From positions 1-64,000 of the forward strand of contig CAJNOQ010000031.1 of the NCBI GenBank assembly GCA_905250885.1: a DNA stretch of 64,000 nucleotides, written 5' to 3'. The translations under genes and the position numbers were made by a program. The DNA comes from Didymodactylos carnosus (Eukaryota; Rotifera; Eurotatoria; Philodinida; Philodinidae). Under the pieces are notes generated by a model. It was not told where the DNA came from, did not search any database, and was given only the letters and a program-made list of their open reading frames with translations. Shown here one piece after another: positions 48,809-62,399 of the stretch; the first letter of the stretch is position 1, and each line of letters begins with the position of its first letter.

Positions 48809-49538
48809 ATTATACTTGATCGAATATATAGAAAAAAATAATGATGATATGCAAAAAAAACTGTTCTAGAACAGACGAAACGACATTGACTGTTAATTAG
48901 ATTTAAACAGTAGCCCGTAGAAGAAAAACACACGCCATTGTATGACTCTAGAAATCTCACGCTCATACAACGACCATGCACACTGTTAGTCAGTCTCCAG
49001 TCAAAAGCTATTGATAGAGACTTCGATAAATCTCTATTGACTTCAAACTGTGCGAGAAACAAGAGGAGAAAGAAATGTAACTCATCGATCACACGTATTT
49101 TCACATACATACCATTCTTCTACCGAGATCACTATATTGTCATTTAGAAAACTATTACATTATGAAAGCTTTTTTCTTTTTTTTACAAATTGACAAATTA
49201 TGTCATGTTAGCAAAATGACCCAATACTAGAAATTGAGTACGATGTTTCACCTAAAAAGTTTTAGAAAAGAAATGACAAGCGAAAAATAAACAACTGCTT
49301 ATAAACAATAATAGATAAATAAATAAAATAAAGAGTGAAAAAGATCGCATAGAAGATGACTGGTTGAACGTTCAGCAAACAGGATGAAGGCTGATGTACA
49401 GTGCGACAAATAAATAAACGCAAAAAGTATCGACTAACTCACTCTATAAGGAGTAAACGACTTATAACCAACACAGAAGTATTGAGGCTAATAAAATAAA
49501 CTTCATACAATCGCACAGAACGAAATGGTAGCGCCAGG
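48809..49538. other. Upstream region of the R3HDM4-like gene
   Basis: Presumed promoter side of the R3HDM4-like gene. No specific motif or gene is recognised. Confidence 0.4.
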
Positions 49539-49870
49539 ACTGTAAAACTTGACATTAGAAATCACTCACTTAAGTGAGTGATCATGCCATCCACTTTTCT
49601 GTATTGTACATCAAGGAAAGTGGATGAATTTCCTTTGTTTATCACTCATCACCCGCTTTAGCCGAAAAGTGTTATTCTACTGGGTAACTGATAACCCATT
49701 TTTGTAGAGAGTGCCATCTATAAGAGTGGTCACTCAGTAGAATAACGTTTTTGCTCTGCTAAAGTGGATGATGAGTGATAAACAAAGGAATTTCATCCAC
49801 TTTCCTTGATGTACAATACAGAAAAGTGGATGGCACGATCACTCACTTTTCTGATGTCAAGTTTTGCAGT
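49539..49870. mobile_element. MITE with about 150-bp inverted arms
   Basis: The left end ACTGTAAAACTTGACAT matches the complement of the right end, ACTGCAAAACTTGACAT. The arms stay complementary for about 150 bp, for example CATCCACTTTTCTGTATTG near 49589 against its complement near 49815. Arm identity is high, which suggests a fairly recent insertion. The centre is only about 40 bp. There is no coding capacity and no clear target duplication. Short internal palindromes (TCACTCACTTAAGTGAGTGA) lie near the left end. Confidence 0.85.
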
Positions 49871-52800
49871 GAGTATGCTACGATGAAGATCCAATATTAT
49901 AGTAACATAGTGATACACGACTGTAGATTTGACTGTAATACGCTCGTTTACGGCGGCATTATTACTTCGCATAGGATTACAATTAGTAAGATGACAACTG
50001 GTTGTGTAACGCCCGATTACAGACGGAATATATCTAGATTTTTCTTATAGGTGATTTTTGCTTGGATGTGCATGACACACATGACTGAATTGCGTAATCA
50101 CTGTACCGTTTGAAAAAAAAACAGAAAATAAAAAACATCTGACTTGTACACATTCGATACAGCTATATCAATTGTCTACCAATCGGTTTATTTTCCCAAC
50201 TTAGTTACATATGCTTTCGAAAAACTCCATAACAATTAGAATTAGTTGTCTACTATTTCACATTTTTCGGATAAAAAGGTATCTCATTAATTTGAGTACA
50301 GTTGTTTCGTATATTAGCAGATAAAACGCGACAATATATGTTATCTGGAACAGGCGCTATCAGATTTTAGACGCATGAGATGGCATAATAGTTAAGAGTT
50401 TGAAATTTTACGGTAATTCAAATTTTTAATGATTTTACGGCTATATACATTGAAATTTGATAAACCGAATAAGCCAGTAGATGCGCCTATCAAGGACGAA
50501 TCGATTAATATATAATAAGTTGAGATTGTATCAAATCTTGATCAAGGTATGGTTATTTTAATACCGCAAGACAAGATTATGGAGAAACATATCGCCGAAC
50601 ATTTTCCGTATGTCCGAGTTTTTTCTAAATGGAACAGTTTTAAGATTTGGAAATTTCTGTGGTAACCGAGCTCTCGAGTGTTGAAAATGGATACAGATCT
50701 CGGGTCAATCGAGTGCATGTTTTTGAACTCCTATTAAAACAAATTTGAAAATTACACCGGACAAAGTGTGTGAGAATGATGCATTTTTGAAATTCAAAAC
50801 CTTCCAATTTTCTCCAGTTACGACTTTGACAAAAGTATTTATCAAAAGACATTTTACCAATACACAATATGGTGACAATAGTCTGAAGTCTAAAGGTCAA
50901 AAAGTCAGTGAGAAAACTTGATTTTAATGTCGTCAGATAAAAAAGCCGAAGTATATGTCGGCGAAGTTTAGATATTCTAAAAGCCTGGAATTAAAGCTAC
51001 AAATTGATATAATTTAAAAATTAAACTTATTTATATATTTATTTAAAAAAAGGACGTTTTGCAGACAGATAGTGCTAGAACGGTGTATTTTCTGAATGTT
51101 TGAGTCATTACCCTGCAACGACACTTGATAAAGACTTGATTTTTTTCAATGTTATATATGCATTCAAAAACAAACACGACGTTTTTTCCCGGAGCAACTA
51201 ATAGGTGAAGCTTTCTGTGTTTTCACCATTTCTGCAGAGTTTCTCTTAAAGGTTTTTGTTTTTCAAACTTTGATTAGTTTTTATTTCCATAACGTAGTTT
51301 TTCAGAATAAATTAGTGTAGTAGTAGACAGTGAAGGATAATTTTTTTTAAATTTTACACTTCTTCCATGGTTACGCTTTAGTCTTCAGATCTTCTTGTCA
51401 TTTCTGCATGTGCTTGTCAAAGTCTATAATATTTCGACTTATTGCTAATAAGTACTGATAAGTGGCAATTTTTATTCGTTAAAGTGTTTGATTCTTACAC
51501 ATGATTTGGGTTATGTTCAAATATTATTAAGTTTTTTCGGCGGTTGCAGCTAATTTGAGAGTCAAAACTCTTGGTTTTCCATAAGTCTAAACCGCTGTTT
51601 TTGATCAATATCAATAATTATTTTGGATTCTTTCGTCCTCATACATTCTATTTTTAAGTGTTCTGTAATCTACATTTTTTTAAAATGTAGTATGAAATAG
51701 CAAATTAAAGAATAGAATGAAAATAATGATATTCTACATATATATATATGCGTCGTGTAGTTTTGATAATTATGTACTGGAATAATGTTATGAAATGAAT
51801 CAAATGCTCTGCAAGCGAATAAAAGTCGAGTCTTCTAAAGTGAGACCACTTTTTTGATAAAATGTGGAAGTCTTAATTGATATCAAACAAACATCAGAGG
51901 GCGAACGTGAGTGAGTGCAAAAAACTAGTGGTCTCAATTAAGGACTCACCATTAAAATGATTATAGAACTCATATAATTAGTTTTTATTTGTTGAAACTA
52001 CAAAAGTAACAGAAGTCTTAAGAGAAATTGACGAATATTGTGGAAGAAAATTCTGTATTGGGTACATGAGGTGTTGAATCTTGATGTTTAAAGTATAATG
52101 TCTAAATATGAAATTGTCCAGTATTAAGTATTGTAACCAATAAAAAAATTTTGAAATTTTCGCGATCACTTTCTTAATTTGACTTTTCGAGAACTCGGTT
52201 TATAACGTATAAGCTATCAAGATGAAAGTATTTTAGTGGAAAGTTCTCGCTCGACTTTTAATTTTATCTTTTTTGTGTTCAGTATAACTGTACAAGATGT
52301 GTGTGTGTGTGTATATTATAACTAAAATAGTATATGTGTATCCTCCTTGGCTATCTATCTACATCTGTTATGGTTATTTACTCATTTATTTTTACTCTCG
52401 ACACTAATATCAAAATTATCTCATCTGATGTGCGAAATATTTACGCCTTTTCTCTTTATTTATGTTTTTTTTCTTTATTTTCTTTTGTGTCAACCTCATT
52501 AAATAGGGACAATAAATCTCAATGAAAAAAAAGTATTTTAGTGGAAATAGATTATGTAAAAATGACGTTATTATCAGTATCTCACTTCTTTTTATGGGTA
52601 TTTTTGGTGAAAAGATCAAATACCAGCTGCAACTCTGAGTACCAAAACTACACGATAAAACACATACCGATAAAACTTTGAAAATTTTGGTCTTGGTATA
52701 ATGATTCAACTATAAGTAAAAGGTTTATTTAATAAATACTTTGTCTTGTCAGCACACTTTTCTCTACAGAATAGTATTTATCAATCTGCTCTCTTCTCTT

Positions 52801-53713
52801 GCTTGCAAAAAGATAAAAATCAATTCCTGATTCTTTATATGAAAAAATAGTCGCATACAGTTGAATTTCGATAGCGAAAATCAAATTACGCTGCAGAAAA
52901 AGCAGCACTTTAGCTGTTAATAATTTAGGAAGATAAGTGTAAATGAGACCGACCTATGTCCAACTTACTCCAAAATCCCACCGTAGATAACAAAATTTTA
53001 ACCGACTAGAGTAGTAACAGTACCGTAAATTCATATTCACATGATATACTTGGCAGAAATATTGATTACTGTTGATCGTGGACTTGCAATTGTTCGGTTT
53101 GACTTTTATTCTCAGAGTTCTTCCCTTTCTCCTTTATAAACGAATATAAGTTTGGACACATTTTTTTTCAGACTAATAAAAAACGAAAATGAAAAGAAAT
53201 AGAAAGTCGACGACAAACAAAAGTATAAATATAAACACGCAGTAGATAAAATGGAACGTTCTGATATGAAACAATACAAAAAAAGAATAATCAACTTATA
53301 AATACAAAACGAAAGTCAAGGAAGAAGGTTCTGACTTAGTTGCTTTATAATTTTTAGTGTGCACAAAAGACAAATGAAAGATAATCAGCGTCTTTGACAT
53401 GACCATCTGTTTTCAAAAAAAAATCACTAAAACCTTTTTAGCGTGCTGAAATGACAGCTATAGACACACGCACACAAGCAAAAACGAAGACTATTAGCCA
53501 GTTCAGACCTGAATCACATTAGAAGACAAGTTTATAGAGGTTAATTTTTCAGAACAAGAACAAAAGACATAACTTCAGATACAATAGTAAGAGAAAAAGT
53601 AAGTAATAGGTACACAAACTTTTTAAGAGAAAAAAAATTTCAAAATTATTGATAATTGTCAAACAAATGAGAAAATGAAAAGCCTAATGACATTTATAGA
53701 AATTGACAACTGT
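49871..53713. other. AT-rich intergenic stretch right of the MITE
   Basis: No gene is recognised. A GT microsatellite lies at about 52298-52312 and a TA run near 51738-51750. Complementary words (GTGAGACCACTTTTTTG and CAAAAAACTAGTGGTCTCA) near 51840 and 51915 could form a weak hairpin. The right end is the 3' flank of the calnexin gene. Confidence 0.45.
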
Positions 53714-56540
53714 TTAATCTTTTCGAACACGTAGTCGAGCTTTAGTCGCTGATGGTGAGGAGGGTGCCGAAGATTGTTTCGTTTCTTCACCACTATATTC
53801 AGCATCACTCTTTTTCTAAATACAAAAATATAATAATTAGTTGGTCGTATATAATTGAAAAAGGGTTTTCTGTCTACCTGCTCATTGCCATCATTTTCTT
53901 CTTCATCATCGTCTGCGGTATCCTTTTCTAATGAACCTTTTCCTGTTCGTTGTTGTTGTGTTGTTGATCTTTGTTCAACATTTTTTTTCGCTCTTGTTGC
54001 ACTTGTTTGACCTTGCGTTTCTTTATCGTCTGAGTCATTGTCATCCTCTTGATCTTCAACATTACGTTGAGACGTTTTTGATGTTCTTAACTCACTTGTT
54101 GTTCGTTCAGATGACTCTTGTTCAACATCATCTAGTGTTGCATCATCTGTTTTCTTCTTTCGTGCATTCATATCACTTATGGGTGATTTTTTCGATTTTC
54201 TTGACCAAAAAAATGCAATTAAGATGATAATGGGCAAAACGATAACAACGAGATACAATGCCCATAACCATGGACGGTCTTTTGTAGCATTCATCAATGC
54301 TTCGACAACACTTTCGCTTGACGATGATGTTTTGCCTTCTAATGAACTCTTTGGATACCACAACGTATCACCGTATTGTTTTGCTAATGATTGATCAGAT
54401 GTAATTAGAAAATTATCAAAAACAACGCCATCAATGATTGACCATAATTCAAGAGCAACAGCACTAAACGGTGTCAATTTGTATGGATGAGCATCTTCGA
54501 AATAATCGGGATTTGGAATTTTGCGTGCTTCCCATTTTCCCTAAACAAAGATCGTTGATGTTGTATCTTACGTTAATGATCTTTTTACTCAATTATTTCT
54601 AGAGCACTAGGTAATTATATACGTGATTTCAATAGCTATAGTTTTCCTATTCTTTTAAAAAAAATAAGAGCATGAAAAACTATACTTTATAGTTTGGATT
54701 GTCTATTAAAGGTGCTCGCCATGTTCCTTTATATTTTGGATTTGGTATCAATGGTGCAGTCCACGGTCCACAACCAACAGCGTTTTTACAAAGTGGATTA
54801 TCTAATCGAGGTGGTTCCCAATCGCCGTCCACATCATCATCCCTAAACAAGTAGACAATTTTTTTGAAGTTTATTTATTTGTTACCGATTCACAAGGAAA
54901 CATTACCAATCGTCGGGTTTAACAGCGTCTGGGTCAGGAATAGTTGTAGATTCATTTTCTAACCAACCGCTTGGTATTGTTGCCCCTTCATCTACAATTT
55001 GTTTTGGTTCGGTTTCATCCCAGTCTTCGGGTTTGAACGCAGTTGAATCGGGAATTCTATAAATAGAAAAAATAGTTATAACAGTTTATTTTACATTTTC
55101 TTTCACTTTTTTCTGAATATACCGTTCTCGGTCATCCCAATCAGATGGTTTAGAATCGTTTTCATCAATAATTTCCTTCGCCGGAGTAATTGCTGGTTCC
55201 ATGTCTTCCAAAAGATTTCCAGAATTTATCAATTTATTATCAATATACATTTTGAAACTATTATCAGCCGATAAAACTAAAAAGCATAAGATTTAAGAGC
55301 TTCTTGTAATCTAAAATAAACTTCAACCTTCTTACCTAATGTATAGAGATGTGATTTTTTATCTGTAAAATATGTATCAAGAGATTCGCTTGGTTTTTTC
55401 GCTTGATGTTCTGAATAGACACCAGTTTTCGGATTGCGATAACGAATAATAAAATGATACTAATATTAAAAAGAACATAACTATGTTGGACACATGACTT
55501 TCAAAACAGACTTACTTTCATTTCAACTCCACACATATCCGGTCCGAACATGATTGTATAAGGTGTTTTATCAGTAACTTGTTTCTAAAAGATCAGTAAC
55601 AATCTTATACAAAGATGATGCTAAAGAATATTGACACACATACCAGATCAATTTTTCCACTATCTGACAATAATTTTACATAGGCACCTCCACATTCTTG
55701 ATTTGTTTGATATTTGACTTCATATTGGACAACAAGTGGACTTGTTTGAAAATCAAATGGTTTGAATAATGGAGCTGCTATTGCATGATGTTTTGCTTTT
55801 GACTCAAATACAAAAGTGTTTCATAGAAGAGCATTCGATCGTATAAGAAAAAGTATAGCACTGTTGATGAGCACCAATCCTGACACAAGCTGTCTTTCCT
55901 AATCTAACAACAAAAGCCTAGATCTGAATTATAACGATAGTTTTTCTTTTTTATAAATTAGTGATTGCGGATTATTTTAACTCTCAAGTTCGAACAAAAC
56001 TATTCCATCGTTGTGAAAAGACAAATACAATAAAGTCTTAATCAAGTATTCTCGCTTACTTTTAATATTAAACTATAATCATCTGTATAGACAGCTGTTA
56101 CGGGTATTTCAAATCCCCATTCCCCATCATATTTTGCTAAAGTGTCATCGACACCATCTTTTTTTGCTTGTGATTTAACCCAACGAGACCACCTATAATT
56201 TTAAAGAAAATTGATGAGTAAAACACATTTTCCGAAATCAGATATTAGAATCTTACTTCGATTTCTCTTGAAACTGATCTTCAAAATAAATACTATTAGA
56301 TGCTGATTTGATCACTGGCACATTCCCCTTCAGATAAAAATAATCACAAACATCATTTTTCTATCCATAAATAATAGACAAGTTTATGCTTACTTTTTCG
56401 ATCAACGGAGCGGACGTAGCAGTTGATGCTTCTGGGATAATTTCTTCAGCACCATTGTCATTGTCGTCGTCGTCGTCATAACAAGAAATAAACGGAATGC
56501 ACAACAAGAAGAACACCAAACAACCCGTTAACAAACGCAT
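53714..56540 (-). CDS. CANX: Calnexin, ER membrane lectin chaperone
   Basis: Exons are 56394-56540, 56257-56327, 56060-56192, 55644-55802, 55516-55584, 55336-55459, 55123-55276, 54907-55056, 54686-54842, 53878-54540 and 53714-53815 (642 residues). Residues 1-20 form a signal peptide. The lectin domain carries [47 protein letters not shown] and [13 protein letters not shown]. The P-domain has KPSDWDD, KPEDWDE, SGWLEN, KPDDWDD repeats, then four GxW...NP repeats from [11 protein letters not shown] to [15 protein letters not shown]-type [12 protein letters not shown] leads to a transmembrane helix (about 479-500) and a Lys/Asp/Glu-rich cytosolic tail ending RVRKD, a basic ER-retention type end. 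It retains monoglucosylated glycoproteins in the ER until folded. The first-loop disulfide cysteines of the lectin domain are present. The transmembrane helix separates it from calreticulin. Confidence 0.97.
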
Positions 56541-58361
56541 TTTCGAAATTCAATCTAGAAAATAAAAAGTAATTCACAGTAATAGCACAAATAACCTATC
56601 GGATTATCCACCCGAGACTACGTGTTATTTTATCTTTGTTTTTCGTCTAAACGACAATTAATCAAACATGAACCGGACGCTCTGCTTGAACATTTAAAAA
56701 GAAATTTATGAGCACACACATTAGAGACAACTACTTTACTGAGAAATATGTAAAAATCAATGATGGAGTCTTCGAAAGTGAATAGGGTAATCCTTCAACC
56801 AGTCACAAAAGAAACACTAATTCCTGAACGAACGAGCGATCTATTAATCCATCAGCAGCTCATATCGCCAAAATCCAACTTTTTTTTGTGTATCACGCAA
56901 AAAAAAGTGTAAAAATATAAGCGGTGTAACGAGGTCTAAAATTTTTGTATCCAAGTTGTTCTTCTTTGTGTTATTTTAATGTTTAACACAGAAATTTCTC
57001 TAAAAGGTGGCTATATAGGAATTATCGATTCTATCAATGCAATAGATCGATCGAGAAATATTGAATAATGATTTCTCTCTCCGCTGCGTTGCTCCGCTTT
57101 GATTGGACATTACATACGGAAATTCCATTGTTATAAAAAATCGATTATTGACGGGCACCATACGCTGCATAACTAACAGTTGAAACAAAATACTGCGACT
57201 AAAAAATTGAAAATTCTGTTTCTATTGAAGAACAATCCTTTATTTGTCTATTAATTATTCTTTGTAAAGTCCTTTAATATTGTAAAATGACAACCAATCA
57301 GCCAATCGCAATAAACTAGGAAGTGGACGTTTTTGACGTTTCCATACCAGATAACAACAGGATAACGCTCATCTGCAGATTCGCTTGGTCCCTTGTCTTC
57401 ACCTGTACTTTATACGTTAACAATGCATTGTGCAGAGGACCATGATTTTCAAGATCGCAGATAATGTACACGCCTTCCTTCGGTCGGCGCTTGCACAGCC
57501 ATCTCTCGAGTTTAGAGATGGCAGGTTTCACTATTCTCTGGCTAAACTTTGCAGAGTTCAGTGTATTCCCGTATTCTAAGAATAATGTATTCTCGTTTAA
57601 CTTTACAGAGCGTCATCGTGAAAGTCTTGGATTTTATTTTTCATTTCTAAGAAAAAAGAGTCTTAAGGATCTGTCGGTGAAAAAACTATTTAATTTCCCG
57701 AAAACTGAGTGGGTTATGAGCGGTTGATTAAACAGAAGACTTTCCATATACTCTGTATACATACCAGATGCACGTTTTTTATATATGAATGTCTTGTCGT
57801 TGTCTGTTCTGCTTACTTCAAACAAAACGACAATGGTTGTGCTTATATACAGCCTCAATTAAGTCAGTAGTTGTCTTAGTCTACTATAAAAGCCATTCTA
57901 CTTTTCTTGTAGTCGATATCGGCTTTTTTCGGCCTTTTCGACTAGAATTATTCAGAAAAAAATACTACAACTAATTTATAAGGTAAATACACAGCAATAT
58001 CAGAGAGCGAATGAGTTGGAGAAGATAAAGTCTTTGTAGTTTTGCTTAGTCACAAAGTTCAGCTACCGCTCAACATTTCGAGGATGAAAATAGGTCGTCT
58101 CAGATAATTAGTTCCGCAAATCCAGTTACTTTCTACTTGTATAGATTGAGTTTAGCGTGATGACTGTGCAAAAATATCAGAATAGAAATGCACAAACGTT
58201 AGGAGGGAACGGAACTTAGGTAACTTTTCCTCCAAACAGAATACAGCTACCGAAGAATCACATTAAATATGGTTCCACAGTTTGAGGAGTAAAAGTAAGA
58301 AAGCTATAGATAATTGAGGGAGTAATCGTGACCCAAAACTGCTGTGTACCTAACAGGGATC

Positions 58362-58379
58362 GGGCCGGGTTGGGCTGGG
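58362..58379 (+). other. Potential G-quadruplex within a G-rich repeat patch
   Basis: Four GGG runs separated by two bases each (CC, TT, CT) fit the strict quadruplex pattern. The G-rich patch extends to about 58420 with further GGG words. It stands out in AT-rich intergenic DNA. The block starts CAGGGATCGGGCC, which looks like a hAT-type terminus, but no matching opposite end was found. Confidence 0.6.
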
Positions 58380-58689
58380 CTAGAAAGCCTTTAAGATTGG
58401 TCGGGATTGGATCGGGCCATAAGTTTTCTTTGTTGAGTCGAGGTCTTTTCTTGGGTAGCATAACAGCAAGAGCAGTCTATTAATATCACTTTATCTTGCG
58501 TGTAGCCAGCCTTTACGTTTTCTTGGAAATGCATATTTCTAATCCATGTGTACACTGCTTGCCGAAAGGAATTGTTATTAGAGAGAGGCGACATCTTCTG
58601 AAAATTTTCTGTGACTTAACTATATTTATGTTTCTTTTTCTAATATATCTCTGAATAAACAGGTTTATCTACTCTACAAAAAAATATTT

Positions 58690-58800
58690 TATCGGCACTG
58701 GTTTTGCACGAATTTACACTATACGGGTGCTGAATAATTTTTTTTCTGGGCACCGGTGCCTGAAAGAATGTAAAAATCTCGCACCGGTGCCCAAGTTTTG
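58690..58800. repeat. GCACCGGTGC palindrome cluster
   Basis: GGCACCGGTGCC and GCACCGGTGCCC occur about 35 bp apart. Related degenerate words (ATCGGCACTGG, GGGTGCTG) lie just to the left. The architecture recalls the subterminal word arrays of the hAT-like and TACGATC elements elsewhere in the window. No full element could be bounded. Confidence 0.4.
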
Positions 58801-60216
58801 TTCTCAGTCACCATTTTGTTTTGTCAATTTCTGTGTATATTAACACCACAGTATACTTCAAATATTTCGAATATCTTTCTAGCTATCAGCATTAAGGATG
58901 CAGAAGGCCGTGAACAATTAAAAAGGACCGGGACGAACTTTTACATGAGTCGATCAAGTTTGTTAGTCAATGTGAACATGATGAACATGACTTATTCATG
59001 TTCCCGAAGAAAAAACCAGGTGAAACACGGTGAAATCAAGGTTTTTTGTATAGCTCCAGAAAACATATCTTGAGCGGAAGAGTTTTCCTTAGGGTAATGA
59101 AAATGTGAACTAGAAAACTATGAAAGAGGTCACAAATTCTCAGGTTTGTAACAGATCCTGCTGACATCTGCCACAGCTCTGTAGAAATCTGATACAAATC
59201 TTGTCTATAATTTGCAGGGATCTGTTGCAGAACTCTGCAGATCTGCATTGCAGAAATATTCCTTTGGTGAGAAATCTTCTAAATTCCTCTGAATTAGTAT
59301 TAAAAGTTCGTAAAATAATATGAATTTAAAGACGTTGCTGGAGATCCTGCTGGCTCCACTACACATTTCACATCAATCCATCTCTCTAAATATTTTGTCT
59401 CCTTCAATATATGCCAAAACAAATCTATAGAAATTCCATTGAACACATAGACACACGCAAGTATTTTATGACCTTAGGTAAAGTCAGCAGATCATACCGG
59501 TGCTGAAAACCTGTACTCCAAAAGTTTCTTCGTCTCCTGTTATGTTGTACCGCTAAAAGTTTTCTAGAAACTGCTTAGAGGCCTAAAGGCATTGAATACC
59601 ACGCTTAACCATTGTTTCACAGAAACAACAGTTCAGAAGTTGGTAGAAAATCCAAAAGTTTTATAGAACTCTTAGGTTTCTAAAAGCAGTCCTAACGACC
59701 CTCCATGGTTGATTGCCTAAAATCTGGGAACACTTTTTCTCTGATTCTATTAATTTTTGCGGCAAAATACCCGCTTAGGAAAAACGTTTTTCGTTGCAGT
59801 TTATGTTATATCTTAAAGTAACGCCCTCTGTTCAGTCTATCATTAAATTAATCTTTTGGTCATTTAATTCTAGTGAACTTTATTATATAGTATTTAGTCA
59901 TCATTTCTGACTTTGTGTTAGTCGTCTTAGTCGTATCGTACTGCATTAACGTATATCCTTTATTGGCTCTCTCCTTTGATTGGCTCTGCTAAGACTTTAT
60001 CGGGCGATCATTTTTCCATATTTTACGTACAGACAGACAACTCTTTTATATAACCCTAGACTAAAAGCTAAGGCAATTAGACATTTATTGATTGTAATAT
60101 GTATAATACGATGGCACTGATTGGTCGGTTGATTTCAGATCTGTTTTTCAATGTTGATGCTGCAGAATACTTGTGCGTTTTTATAGCACCACAGTTCCTT
60201 TTTTGAATCCCCTGAG

Positions 60217-60284
60217 TATAGGTCCTTTTTTTTATTTACGCACGAAACGTGAGCCTCATCAAATAAAAAGATCCCAGACCTATA
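60217..60284 (-). other. Hairpin with hammerhead-like GATGAG box
   Basis: The outer stem TATAGGTC/GACCTATA and the inner stem TTTTTATTT/AAATAAAAA enclose, on the minus strand, GATGAGGCTCACGTTTCGTG. A stem II-like hairpin follows the GATGAG box, as in hammerhead cores, but no GAAAC box closes it. It is most likely a decayed structured-RNA end of a transposable element. Confidence 0.3.
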
Positions 60285-62399
60285 ATAATAATGACTTAGG
60301 CCGAACAACATAAAATGACTATAAATAGAAAACTAGAATATGAAATATAGAGAGAAATCAAACACAAAACAGGATAGTAACTATCACGATTTTTTGACAT
60401 TTAAGATTTAATTCTACTATAAAAATTCATAGAATGAAGCTGTTTTCGTTGAAGTTAAAAGGACGTACATAAGTTAGAAGATTGTTCCAGACAGTCACAA
60501 ATAAATTAAAACAAAGAAGCTATTTTTAATGAAAAACCGATACTACTACTAGATTATACTACAAGAAAACTGATTTTTTGTTATTATCTTTCTTTGCACA
60601 AACATTTCAAAAATTATCTAATTAAAAACGTGAGTTTTGTGAGACCAAAATAGTATTTTACAAATTTTTAGTGTTAGAAATAGTGATCGCAATAAAAAAA
60701 AAGAGAGAGGTATAACATATATGGCTAGTATATTCTGAGCCAATTAACAGAGAAGATATTGTCATTGTGAGTATCATGTCAAATACAAAATTGAGTTTTT
60801 TTGAGTACTGCAGGACATATAGTACAAGCCATTTGGTAAAGTAAAAACTTTTTTATTGGTTAGCTTATTTGGGTAAAAATTTCAGCCCCGATAGCTTTTG
60901 GTATAATTGCAATCGAAAGCAACGATCACGGAAACGTTTGATTAGATTCAGAGTTCACGCTCTAGAGCAGAGAAAATATTTAAATATTTATTGTACACAC
61001 TGAGATGTCACATACAATTAATACTAGGCTAAAAATCTATTTTAGAAGTTATTGTCTATTTGTTATTCCACCTATAGAAGTTCATATCTTTATCAGAAAC
61101 TGCTTAGACGAGGAAATGATATTTCAAAAGGTTCAATTTATCCTTTAAAACTTCCTATACTTCAGGTGATGTGTTTGTATACATCTTTCTATTTATTTAA
61201 CTTGTTGGAATAACAATGCATATTTCATTTGCTGTTTGAGTTTAATTAGGTAACATAAAAGAAGAATAATGGTCCTCATTGAAGTAATATGTACACCGTT
61301 CAATGCAACCGTCTAATTTATCCCTAAGTCACCATTTTTCTCGTCCTTTATTATTGTTCAATATAAACTTTTCTTTCTTTCTGTTCTTCTTTTGTCACTC
61401 ATATTTTGTACCGCTTATGTATGTGTGCCAAGTGTTCTTGCGTGTGTACCATGTGTATACTATACTACGCAGATATAGTCTCTCTTCTACTTCGTTTAAT
61501 AATAGAAAATGTGTCTTATATAACTGTTGATTGTGAAATCTTATCCACAAAATACTTTTATATAACATAAATGCACATAACTGCGATAAAAAAAAGAACT
61601 TCACACTACCTTGCAACGAAGTAGGCAATTGTCATTCTTTGTTCTATTGTTCAAGGTAAAACAAAAGAATTCGTTCTTATAAGCTATGTTCATTTTTTTC
61701 TCACGAGTGAACGATTAAAACACGACCTCGTGTTTTTAGGGATATGCCCACCACAGCTGTTCAGATATGGAAATTTTTTTTGTCCTAATAGAATGTTCAT
61801 AAAAACTCCTTATATCTAGTGAGCATCGTACTGAACAGTTGATAATTTTTCTAAAAAATGAGACACTGTTTGTCGATATAATGAGACATGGTTGTTATTA
61901 TTTCATGAGACACAAATCATAACTAAAGCATGGTGAACATGATTACGTTTAGTTTATCTATTTTCTTTTTGACAAAAACAGCTAAAAAATTCTATTGTGA
62001 ATGTTCAATGTAGGACATTGGATTTAACATTTGTTGAAAAGAAAAAAGACATTGTTTATATAAAATGTATAGAGTTGTTACGCTTCATTTATGCGTTTAT
62101 GCTGCTTGAGACATGTCTATTTGATTATTTTTTTTTTCTCTTTCGTTTTTATATGATGTTGATCATATACCTGCAGTTCAACTTGAATGAGACGAACGGC
62201 GCTGATGTAACTGTCTATCATCAATGCATATTACAACATATCAAACGTTCATGACCTATATATTTTAAAATTCAATGGTCTATTAATAAATTTTTTAACT
62301 ATGATTATCTGTTTTTTATCAAAAAATTAAATAAAAGGTATGTAGACAACGATACAATTTTTTTCATAAATTCAAATTTATATATTATAGCAAAAACAA

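Larger units (their letters stand above)
56541..62399. other. Intergenic stretch between calnexin and SPPL3
   Basis: The left end is the calnexin promoter side. No complete gene was found in 5.9 kb. A minus-strand frame at 57316-57531 is not AT-biased like its neighbours, but I recognise no family in it. Several short palindrome-rich or G-rich blocks inside are listed separately. A CTGCAGATCTG-type low-complexity patch lies at about 59155-59255. Confidence 0.4.

Noticed and set aside
55861-55920. An extra calnexin exon suggested by a gene-like frame in the intron before 55802
   Set aside because: Exon 3 joins exon 4 in phase to give LILK-SKAKHHA, matching the family with no gap, so nothing is missing.
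57316-57531. A 71-residue minus-strand frame with somewhat gene-like composition
   Set aside because: No recognisable family and no adjoining exon with compatible splice sites could be found; left as unassigned intergenic DNA.
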